Made by a program: the position numbers and the translations under genes. From UBA4416 sp040386075 (GTDB lineage: Bacteria > Bacteroidota > Bacteroidia > B-17B0 > Aurantibacillaceae): a stretch of 64,000 nucleotides of DNA. Below the pieces are notes generated by a model. The model did not search any database. It was not told the origin of the DNA and saw only the letters and a program-made list of their open reading frames with translations. The stretch is taken from the NCBI GenBank assembly GCA_040386075.1, contig JAZKGE010000045.1, positions 1-64,000 of the forward strand. Reading direction: 5' to 3'. This document shows positions 23,901-30,150 of this stretch, piece by piece (within the stretch, counting starts at the first letter, position 1; each line of letters starts with the position of its first letter).

Positions 23901-25594
23901 TATTTCTTATTTTTATTATGTTTATTTTCAGCAGCAAGTTTTTGATGTAACTGCTCTGTTGCTTTTAATATACTCAGTTCTTCCTGTACCGATTCGAAGT
24001 CGTTGTTTAATGCCGCGATATTTGCTTCCAACACTTTGCGTTTCCTGGTAATTTCCCGGTCTTTTCTATCCATTTCACTTTCCAGTTTTAATTGGGAAAC
24101 TTTGCGCTGCATTTCATGTGATTTTCTGGCTGTGCCCGTTAAAATACCATTCGGACCCAGTTCTACATCCAATAATTCAATTCCTTTATTTGTAATAATA
24201 AATTCGCGTACCTGGTTAGAGTGTCCCATGCCGCGTGATTTGACAATGTAAATACCACGGTTTCTTTCGCCTATGCCTTCAATGTCCCGTACTGTTATCC
24301 ATGTATCAACTAATGATGAAATTGACTCTTCCGCAAGATCAGGTCTGCTGTCATAGTTTTCTTTGCCTAATGAAGTAAACATAGATGTAATGTTATGTAA
24401 CTTCAACATATCTATTAGCCTTACCAGCATTGATCTAACTTCGTGCGGACTACCTACTGAAATAAGGTTACTGATAGGGTCAATAATAATGGTCGTTGGT
24501 TTAAATTCTTTGATGATCTTTCTTAGATTCAACAAATGTAATTCCAGGCCGTTTAAAGTAGGACGCGACGAGTGAATTTGCAAGTATCCCTTTTTAATAT
24601 GTGGTTCCAGATCGAGTCCAATGGATTTCATATTTCGTAACAACTGCTGTGGCGATTCTTCAAAGGCAAAATAAACCACCTTTTCTTTTTTACGGCATTG
24701 CTCGTTTGCAAAATAGGACGCGATGGTTGTTTTAGCAGTACCGGCTGTACCTGATACCAACACATTACTTCCCTGGTAAAACCCTCCGCCGGTAAACATA
24801 TCATCTAAACCGGGAACGCCGGTAGATACAATATTGGTAGTGACTTTATGATCTAATTTTAAAGAGGTAATAGGTAAAACAGAAATACCATCTTTATCGA
24901 TCAGGAAAGGATATTCATTAGTACCATGAGTTGTACCACGGTATTTTACTATTCTTAAACGACGGGTAGATACCTGTTCGATCACTCTATGATCTAGTAA
25001 GATCACACAGTCAGAAACATACTCCTCTAATCCCTGTCTTGTTAATGTAGTTTCTCCCCGTTCTCCGGTAATAACTGCTGTTACGCCCTTTTCTTTTAAC
25101 CAGTAAAATAAACGCCTTAACTCTGCTCTTAAAATCGCCTGATTATCTAACCCTGCAAATAACGCTTCCAATGTATCTAATACAACACGCTTTGCTTTAA
25201 CGGTGTCAATAGCATGTCCTAAACGGATAAATAAACCATCCAGGTCATATTCACCGGTTTCATCGATCTCAGAACGCTCGATACGCACGTGATCTATTGC
25301 CAGCTTTTTTTCCGCCACAAATTTATCGAGGTCAAATCCTAACGATCGTACGTTTAATGTAAGGTCTTTGGTTGGTTCTTCAAAGGACATAAATACACCG
25401 GGTTCCTTAAACTCAGTAATGCCTTTAATCAGAAACTGCATGGATAATAATGTTTTACCGCAACCGGCGCTTCCACATATGAGTGTGGGTCTTCCCTTTG
25501 GGAAACCACCTTCTGTGATCTCGTCCAATCCTTCTACGCCTGTTGGTGTTTTTGGGAATATAAATTTTGATTTTAAAGATTTTACCTTTTCCAA
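23900..25594 (-). CDS. kaiC: KaiC, double RecA-like ATPase/kinase
   Basis: The 564-residue protein has two KaiC domains. CI has Walker A GSAGCGKT (41-48) and catalytic Glu pair FEE (71-73). CII has Walker A GTAGTAKT (282-289) and FEE (311-313). The CII phosphosite region reads EESISSLVDT, so S426 and S427 take the place of cyanobacterial Ser431-Thr432 and Ser replaces Thr. The C-terminus lacks a recognisable KaiA-binding A-loop and ends in a ~65-residue charged coiled coil. It starts with TTG; a TAG three bases earlier excludes extension. It is first in a five-gene operon. Confidence 0.92.
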   Translation of the reverse strand: MEKVKSLKSKFIFPKTPTGVEGLDEITEGGFPKGRPTLICGSAGCGKTLLSMQFLIKGITEFKEPGVFMSFEEPTKDLTLNVRSLGFDLDKFVAEKKLAIDHVRIERSEIDETGEYDLDGLFIRLGHAIDTVKAKRVVLDTLEALFAGLDNQAILRAELRRLFYWLKEKGVTAVITGERGETTLTRQGLEEYVSDCVILLDHRVIEQVSTRRLRIVKYRGTTHGTNEYPFLIDKDGISVLPITSLKLDHKVTTNIVSTGVPGLDDMFTGGGFYQGSNVLVSGTAGTAKTTIASYFANEQCRKKEKVVYFAFEESPQQLLRNMKSIGLDLEPHIKKGYLQIHSSRPTLNGLELHLLNLRKIIKEFKPTTIIIDPISNLISVGSPHEVRSMLVRLIDMLKLHNITSMFTSLGKENYDSRPDLAEESISSLVDTWITVRDIEGIGERNRGIYIVKSRGMGHSNQVREFIITNKGIELLDVELGPNGILTGTARKSHEMQRKVSQLKLESEMDRKDREITRKRKVLEANIAALNNDFESVQEELSILKATEQLHQKLAAENKHNKNKK

Positions 25595-25914
25595 TTTCTA
25601 TATGTTTTAAGATTTACAAATAATTTTTAGGCTCTGCGATTATTTTTTTTAGGATTCTTAGATCTGTTTTTAATATCGCAATTTTTGGGTTAATGTAAAT
25701 TGTTTTCATAAGCTATTGAATTGATAAAATTTTTATTTCAGATAGGTTTTCAAAAATAATACCGTTGTTGAATTCCTTGTACAATCTGCATTTTTGTTTA
25801 TTTAAAAATTTGAATCTGAGAAATCAATTCCCCAATTTGTGGAAATGGAATAGTATTTTAAATAAAAAAGGGCGCCGTTGATTGGCACCCTTTTGATACG
25901 AGTCGTTTTTTAAA
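25595..25914. other. Non-coding interval upstream of kaiC
   Basis: 320 bp of AT-rich DNA between kaiC and the DoxX-like gene, both on the minus strand. It holds the DoxX-like gene's terminator at 25864-25890. It must also hold the kaiC operon promoter, but no TAnnTTTG box at normal spacing is visible; ATTATTTG near 25618 is the nearest match. No small ORF or RNA gene stands out. Confidence 0.5.
25864..25890 (-). terminator. Terminator of the azoreductase/DoxX operon
   Basis: GGGCGCC-GTTGATT-GGCACCC. On the minus-strand RNA the single mismatch becomes a G-U pair. A TTTTTTATT tract follows on that strand. Confidence 0.75.
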
Positions 25915-26277
25915 TTATTTTGCCTTGGGCTTCAGTAAAAACATAGTTTTATCTTTCAAAAATACAGAGATCCACATAAGTACTAAAAAAATGGCGGCAG
26001 AAGGTGGTTGACCACCAGCCAGTTCAATGGATAAAGCTCCTCCCAGGTAACAGCATAGAAGAAGAAAACCTATCTTATAAGTTTTAGAGTAAATAAACAG
26101 GGCTACAGAAAGTAATTCAATGATGCCAATTAAAGTAATGTAAGACCCAAGGCCGACCTTGGTTAAACCGGTTACTATTTGTTCGGCATGTATCAATTTC
26201 ATGATACTGCTCATAAGCAGCATTAGAGATACAATAGCCATTAGCCCGATTGAAATAATACGTATTGTTTTTGTCAT
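25915..26277 (-). CDS. DoxX-like membrane protein
   Basis: The 120-residue protein has four transmembrane helices (about 8-28, 40-62, 68-86, 92-112). The IMKLIHAEQIVTGLTKVGLG and IGIIELLSVALFIY segments match the DoxX-like fold. DoxX-like proteins accompany redox or thiol-stress enzymes. It is 11 bases downstream of the azoreductase gene and is presumably controlled with it by the divergent HxlR regulator. The catalytic role is unknown. Confidence 0.75.
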   Translation of the reverse strand: MTKTIRIISIGLMAIVSLMLLMSSIMKLIHAEQIVTGLTKVGLGSYITLIGIIELLSVALFIYSKTYKIGFLLLCCYLGGALSIELAGGQPPSAAIFLVLMWISVFLKDKTMFLLKPKAK

Positions 26278-26288
26278 GATTTTTATGT

Positions 26289-26918
26289 TTAGTTATTTAC
26301 AATTAGATTACTATTTGAAATTTCTTCAATTGATGTAAGTGCTTTTTCAAATGCAATGTCTTGAATTACGGGTATTGATAATCCTTCTACACGATAAGTT
26401 GTAACATCTGTTAGTCCCATAAAACTTAGGAATGCTTTTAAATAGGGTTCCACAAAATCATAGGCTTTATATGGCCCTTCTGAAAAAACGGCTCCGCTGG
26501 CAATAGACAAATAAACTTTTTTACCGGTGATCAAGCCTATTGGACCATTCTCGGTATACTTAAATGTAATTCCGGCCCTTGAAATTTGATCGATCCATGC
26601 TTTCAAAACAGAAGGAACTGAAAAATTCCATGTTGGAACGTTAATGACAATGATGTCGGCGGTAAAAAGTTCATTGATTACTTCGTCAGAAAGTTTAGTA
26701 GATTGTTTATGTATTTCTGTATGGTTTTCTGGCGGTGTAAAAAATGCTTCTAAATGTGAGGTGTTGTAATGTGGAAAAGGAAATTTGTTCAGGTCCCTGG
26801 TGACAATTTCACTCTCCGGGTAATCAGTTTTAATTTTTTCAATAATGGCATTACCAAGCTTATTACTGTAGGATGATTCGCCTCTTGGGCTCGAAATAAT
26901 ATTTAAGATCTTTTTCAT
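26289..26918 (-). CDS. azoR: FMN-dependent NADH-azoreductase/quinone reductase
   Basis: The 209-residue flavodoxin-like protein begins KKILNIISSPRGESSYSNKL, the FMN phosphate-binding loop of the AzoR family. It continues with NVPTWNFSVPSVLKAWIDQI and a third motif IASGAVFSEGPYKAYDF. It reduces azo compounds and quinones with NADH in two-electron steps, protecting against electrophiles. It forms an operon with the DoxX-like protein and is divergent from an HxlR regulator, a common arrangement for quinone/aldehyde-stress responses. Confidence 0.85.
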   Translation of the reverse strand: MKKILNIISSPRGESSYSNKLGNAIIEKIKTDYPESEIVTRDLNKFPFPHYNTSHLEAFFTPPENHTEIHKQSTKLSDEVINELFTADIIVINVPTWNFSVPSVLKAWIDQISRAGITFKYTENGPIGLITGKKVYLSIASGAVFSEGPYKAYDFVEPYLKAFLSFMGLTDVTTYRVEGLSIPVIQDIAFEKALTSIEEISNSNLIVNN

Positions 26919-26960
26919 GTTTTTTTGATTTAATTATTTTTTAAATGATTTAATTAACCG

Positions 26961-27065
26961 CAAAGCTATGGTGATCAGATATACAAAAGGTATCGCTTTC
27001 CTTTTCGATACCGGTATACTTTAGGAAAGCGGTATAAAAAGGAAAGCATATATGTGCTATCTTTG
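26961..27065. promoter_or_regulatory. Divergent promoter/operator region for azoR and hxlR
   Basis: The -7 box TAGCTTTG (26968-26961, minus strand) faces azoR and TATCTTTG (27058-27065, plus strand) faces the HxlR gene. Between them lie inverted repeats: GGTATCG/CGATACC (26989-26995, 27006-27012), and GCTTTCC (26995-27001) against GGAAAGC at 27024 and 27041. These are likely HxlR-binding sites controlling both directions. Confidence 0.6.
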
Positions 27066-27083
27066 TTTGAAAATAAAGGAACA

Positions 27084-27473
27084 ATGGAATTTACAGAACA
27101 AGATAAACGCAAGTGCCCGGAACATTTATCTACAGGTGAGTGCACAAAACAATTATTGCCGGTAAAAGATGCACTCGATATTTTAAGTGGCAAATGGAAA
27201 ATACAGATCATTATATCTTTAACCTTTGGTAAAAAGCGTTTCAAACAAATTCAACGCGAAATTCCTGGATTAACACCCAAAATGCTTTCTAAAGAATTAA
27301 AAGAACTGGAAATAAACGAGCTGGCCAGCCGGCAAGTGTATGATACATCTCCCGTAACTGTAGAATATGAATTAACACCTTATGGTAAAACATTAAAACC
27401 ATTAATAGGAGAGTTGCACAAGTGGGGCACAAAACATCGTAAACGGGTTATTGCAAGTAGTGGGAGAGGATAA
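27084..27473 (+). CDS. HxlR-family transcriptional regulator
   Basis: From the ATG at 27084 it is 129 residues. The winged helix is complete: DALDILSGKWKIQIIISLTF, KRFKQIQREIPGLTPKMLSK and ELEINELASRQVY, with a conserved cysteine near the N-terminus (RKCPEH) that often senses electrophiles in this family. The upstream ATG at 27054 precedes the -7 box at 27058-27065 and cannot be the start. It probably represses the divergent azoR-DoxX operon and itself. Confidence 0.85.
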   Translation: MEFTEQDKRKCPEHLSTGECTKQLLPVKDALDILSGKWKIQIIISLTFGKKRFKQIQREIPGLTPKMLSKELKELEINELASRQVYDTSPVTVEYELTPYGKTLKPLIGELHKWGTKHRKRVIASSGRG

Positions 27474-27475
27474 GT

Positions 27476-27705
27476 CACTTTATTTGCTGATCCCTTAACT
27501 ACCAGAGTCACAATGTAAAAAGCTATTCGGTTGCACGGGATAGCTTTTTATTTTCTTTTAGGTCTTTTTAAAACAAGATCTCAGGGATTAACTCACTTTG
27601 TCGTTGATCCTTTAACTACCAGAGGCACAATGTAAAAAGTTATCCCGTTGCACGGGATAACTTTTATTTCCCTTAACATCTTTGAAAGCAAGCTTTCAGA
27701 TGTTC
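27476..27705. repeat. Two-copy tandem hairpin repeat with compensatory stem change
   Basis: Copy 1 starts at 27476 and copy 2 at 27594; both contain GATCC-TTTAACTACCAGAG-CACAATGTAAAAAG-like sequence. Each carries a hairpin (27517-27549 and 27634-27665) with the same GTTGCACGGGATA loop side. One stem pair is C-G in copy 1 (AGCTAT/ATAGCT) and T-A in copy 2 (AGTTAT/ATAACT). T-runs flank both sides. Copy 1 lies just after the hxlR stop and can act as its terminator. Confidence 0.6.
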
Positions 27706-27715
27706 CGGAAAATAA

Positions 27716-27739
27716 AAAAGCGCCTCAAGGGCGCTTTTT
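27716..27739. terminator. Bidirectional terminator, probably the ancestral tRNA-Ser terminator
   Basis: AAAAAGCGCC-TCAA-GGGCGCTTTTT. On the minus strand it follows the most distal tRNA-Ser 3' end, as expected for the original tRNA transcription unit before the 362-bp units arrived. Confidence 0.75.
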
Positions 27740-27751
27740 ACATTTATCAGC

Positions 27752-27828
27752 GGAGAAATAGCCCCATCGGGGGAACCCCAGGAACCTCACGGTTCAACAG
27801 TTTTTCCCGATGGGACCGCAATCTCACT
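27752..27828 (-). pseudogene. Distal tRNA-Ser 3' fragment, damaged in T-arm and anticodon arm
   Basis: The minus strand matches the tRNA-Ser gene from the acceptor 3' strand (TTTCTCC) through the variable arm to the 3' half of the anticodon stem, then GATTGCGG of the D-stem. Two parts are replaced by small palindromes: CCCCGATGGGG interrupts the T-arm, and TCCCATCGGGA replaces the anticodon 5' half. The 5' acceptor strand is absent, so no functional tRNA can form. It is followed by the terminator at 27716-27739. Confidence 0.75.
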
Positions 27829-28075
27829 TTACAATAATATTTTGATCTCTCAGCCAATTATAACCATCAATGCTTTTGAAAAAAATTTCACGTTTTATAG
27901 CTTCAGTTTTTGAATCAAATTTTTCAAAATAATGAATTTTAAGAGGAATTCTTGCTTTTGTGCTTCTTACTAAACCGCTATTGTGTCGATTTAAGCGTTC
28001 AGACAAATTAGAAGTATATCCATAATAATACTTGCAGTCTTTTTCGCTAATTAATATGTACGTAAAGTAGCTCAA
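27824..28075 (-). CDS. GIY-YIG nuclease-family protein, copy 1
   Basis: The 83-residue single-domain protein has YILISEKDCKYYYGYT in place of the GIY..YIG strands, the active-site Arg in LSERLNRHNSG and the catalytic Glu in TEAIKREIFFKS. Such mini-nucleases may cut or nick DNA. It is identical to copy 2 at 28186-28437 and lies in a perfect 362-bp tandem unit. The start is TTG (no ATG is available), and the stop TGA overlaps the first bases of the tRNA-like fragment. There is no promoter of its own; it would be read from the upstream tRNA-Ser promoter past a terminator. Confidence 0.75.
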   Translation of the reverse strand: MSYFTYILISEKDCKYYYGYTSNLSERLNRHNSGLVRSTKARIPLKIHYFEKFDSKTEAIKREIFFKSIDGYNWLRDQNIIVK

Positions 28076-28083
28076 TGTAAATA

Positions 28084-28114
28084 AAAAAGGGTTTTACATT
28101 GTAAAACCCTTTTT
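28084..28114. terminator. Perfect hairpin upstream of GIY-YIG copy 1
   Basis: AAAAAGGGTTTTAC-ATT-GTAAAACCCTTTTT, a 14-bp perfect stem with T-runs on both strands, directly between the tRNA-like fragment and the nuclease start. The same hairpin recurs 362 bp away at 28446-28476. Confidence 0.8.
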
Positions 28115-28117
28115 GAG

Positions 28118-28190
28118 CGGAGAAATAGGGATTCGAACCCCAGGAACCTCACGGTTCAACAGTTTTTCCCGATGGGACCGCAATCTCACT
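28118..28190 (-). pseudogene. Intermediate tRNA-Ser 3' fragment
   Basis: The minus strand is identical to the intact tRNA-Ser gene from the acceptor 3' end through T-arm and variable arm to the AAAACTG of the anticodon loop. Identity breaks between the second and third anticodon bases, where TCCCATCGGGA replaces CAGTCTTG; GATTGCGG of the D-stem then resumes. The 5' acceptor strand is missing. It is the junction between the two tandem units. Confidence 0.75.
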
Positions 28191-28437
28191 TTACAATAAT
28201 ATTTTGATCTCTCAGCCAATTATAACCATCAATGCTTTTGAAAAAAATTTCACGTTTTATAGCTTCAGTTTTTGAATCAAATTTTTCAAAATAATGAATT
28301 TTAAGAGGAATTCTTGCTTTTGTGCTTCTTACTAAACCGCTATTGTGTCGATTTAAGCGTTCAGACAAATTAGAAGTATATCCATAATAATACTTGCAGT
28401 CTTTTTCGCTAATTAATATGTACGTAAAGTAGCTCAA
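28186..28437 (-). CDS. GIY-YIG nuclease-family protein, copy 2
   Basis: Identical in protein and, by eye, in DNA to copy 1. The 83 residues have the GIY-YIG-like YIL...YYGYT core, the conserved Arg (LSERLNR) and the catalytic Glu (AIKRE). It lies 42 bases downstream of the intact tRNA-Ser gene on the same strand, with a perfect terminator hairpin between. The TTG start is eight bases after that hairpin. The identity of the copies implies a recent duplication or ongoing gene conversion. Function is unknown; the tie to the tRNA gene suggests a site-specific mobile element. Confidence 0.75.
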   Translation of the reverse strand: MSYFTYILISEKDCKYYYGYTSNLSERLNRHNSGLVRSTKARIPLKIHYFEKFDSKTEAIKREIFFKSIDGYNWLRDQNIIVK

Positions 28438-28445
28438 TGTAAATA

Positions 28446-28476
28446 AAAAAGGGTTTTACATTGTAAAACCCTTTTT
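28446..28476. terminator. Perfect hairpin between tRNA-Ser and GIY-YIG copy 2
   Basis: AAAAAGGGTTTTAC-ATT-GTAAAACCCTTTTT. It acts as terminator for the tRNA-Ser gene on the minus strand and is identical to the hairpin at 28084-28114. Confidence 0.85.
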
Positions 28477-28479
28477 GAG

Positions 28480-28564
28480 CGGAGAAATAGGGATTCGAAC
28501 CCCAGGAACCTCACGGTTCAACAGTTTTCAAGACTGCCGCAATCGACCACTCTGCCATTTCTCC
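28480..28564 (-). tRNA. tRNA-Ser (anticodon UGA)
   Basis: The 85-nt gene folds into acceptor GGAGAAA/TTTCTCC, D-arm GCAG..TTGC, anticodon stem GCAGT/ACTGT with loop CTTGAAA (TGA at 34-36), a long class II variable arm (TGAACCGTGAGGTTCC) and T-arm with TTCGAAT. The discriminator is G and CCA is not encoded. A promoter lies just upstream. Its 3' portion is repeated, in damaged form, at 28118 and 27752. Confidence 0.95.
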
Positions 28565-28572
28565 AGAGGGGA

Positions 28573-28601
28573 CAAAATTAATCTTTTTTTTTATTCTACA
28601 A
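28573..28601 (-). promoter_or_regulatory. Promoter of tRNA-Ser
   Basis: On the minus strand TTG (28601-28599), 18 bp, then TAATTTTG (28580-28573), matching the Bacteroidota TTG/TAnnTTTG consensus. It lies nine bases before the tRNA 5' end. Confidence 0.75.
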
Positions 28602-28677
28602 GTAATTTCTTTAAAATATTTTTTATTGTTAACTTTATAGGAAATTTACATCCCCTTGTAATTTGTAAATCAATATC

Positions 28678-30147
28678 ATGCGACATTTTTTGACCATTCT
28701 TTCAGTTTTCGTTTATAGCGCTGTTTTTTCAAATATTACAGTTTATTTTAATTATGGGATCTTTAATACGGGCAATTCCAAACCATATCTTGAAACATAT
28801 CTCACCATTTCAGGAAATAGTGTGAAATTTGCACCGGTTGCCGACGGCTACCAGGCCAATGTTAACGTGTCCTGGAAGATCCTGAAGGGTAATGATATTG
28901 TTAAAGCTTCAAATTACAATGTCATGAGTCCTAAAGTTGCTGATACATTACACCTCCCTTCGTTTATTGATAGCCAGCGTTTTCAGCTGGAAAACGGGCA
29001 ATACACCCTAGAATTAGTTGTGATTGACAATAAAAACCCCGAAAAAAAGTCAACCCATTCAGAAAAAATCACTGTTTCGTTTAAAAGGGAGAAAAAAGTA
29101 TATACATCGGATGTTCAGGCCCTGGAATCTTATAATAAATCATCTAATCAGTCGGTATTAAATAAGAACGGATTTGAAATGGTTCCCTATAACATCAACT
29201 ATTATCCCAAAACCCAAAATTCCCTTAAATTTTACATTGAATCGTATAATTTGGATACGGTAATTGGCGGCAATACAAAATTTGTGTATGCTTATCATAT
29301 TGAGAATAATGAGAACCTACAAAAAATTCCCGGTTTAAGTGGTTTTCAACGGCAAACAGCCGGTAGAGTAAATCCATTATTGGCACAGTTTGATATTACT
29401 CAATTGCCAACCGGAAATTACAACCTGGTTATCTTGGTAAAAGATTCAATGAATGTTGTTCAGGCTCAAAAAAAATGGTTCTTTCAACGCCAAAGCAATG
29501 CAAAGGAATTGGTTGTTTCTGAAACTTCTATCAAAACCGTGGAAGAATTCTTTAATTTAGTACAGGGCGAAGATTCTTTAAAAGAATTCATTGAATGTTT
29601 ATGGCCGATATCCTTCACCACAGAAAGGGAATGGCAACAGGTCCAATTGACCCGAAAAGACCCTAATTTAATGCGTGGTTATATGGTAGAATACTGGAAA
29701 AAAATTGCCGGAGATTCACTCGACCCCTTAAAGATATGGTTAGCTTATTACAAGCAGGTATTGGAAGCAAATGCACTTTTAAAATGTGGCAAACAAAAAG
29801 GATATTATACCGACAGAGGGCGCGTTTATTTGCAATATGGAAAGCCTGATCAGAGAGGCCAATACAATAGTGAGCCCGGAACTTATCCCTATGAAGTATG
29901 GCAATACTACAGGCTTTATGACAGAGCTACAAAACGTTTCTTTTCTAACAAAAGATTTGTATTTGCTAATTTTGGTATAGCCGATAACTGTTACAAATTA
30001 ATTCATAGTGAAGTAAGAGGTGAAATATTTGATGAGCGTTGGAAATATAAATTAGTGAACCGAATTCAACAGGGTGGTATGGAAGAAACTTCACCCGGCA
30101 AGACTTACGGCAGTAATATTGACGAAAATTATAATAACCCACGCTAA
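28678..30147 (+). CDS. GWxTD-domain secreted protein
   Basis: The 489-residue protein has a signal peptide (LTILSVFVYSAVFSNITVY), an N-terminal beta-rich region (about 25-280) and a C-terminal GWxTD domain (about 290-470). That domain has GYMVEYWKKIAGDSLDP and the hallmark YYTDRGRVYLQYGKPDQ and YPYEVWQYYRL segments. GWxTD proteins are widespread in Bacteroidota with unknown function, probably periplasmic or envelope-associated. It is three bases upstream of the glycosyltransferase gene, so the two form an operon. Confidence 0.85.
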   Translation: MRHFLTILSVFVYSAVFSNITVYFNYGIFNTGNSKPYLETYLTISGNSVKFAPVADGYQANVNVSWKILKGNDIVKASNYNVMSPKVADTLHLPSFIDSQRFQLENGQYTLELVVIDNKNPEKKSTHSEKITVSFKREKKVYTSDVQALESYNKSSNQSVLNKNGFEMVPYNINYYPKTQNSLKFYIESYNLDTVIGGNTKFVYAYHIENNENLQKIPGLSGFQRQTAGRVNPLLAQFDITQLPTGNYNLVILVKDSMNVVQAQKKWFFQRQSNAKELVVSETSIKTVEEFFNLVQGEDSLKEFIECLWPISFTTEREWQQVQLTRKDPNLMRGYMVEYWKKIAGDSLDPLKIWLAYYKQVLEANALLKCGKQKGYYTDRGRVYLQYGKPDQRGQYNSEPGTYPYEVWQYYRLYDRATKRFFSNKRFVFANFGIADNCYKLIHSEVRGEIFDERWKYKLVNRIQQGGMEETSPGKTYGSNIDENYNNPR

Positions 30148-30150
30148 TTT

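Noticed and set aside
25595..25914. A small RNA or riboswitch upstream of kaiC
   Set aside because: Apart from the terminator of the neighbouring operon no stable or recognisable structure was seen.
27752..28190. Two additional functional tRNA-Ser genes
   Set aside because: The 5' acceptor strand is absent and the anticodon arm is replaced by a palindrome, so no tRNA can fold.
27773..28528. CRISPR array
   Set aside because: The repeat unit is 362 bp, contains a coding gene, and there are only two units with no spacers.
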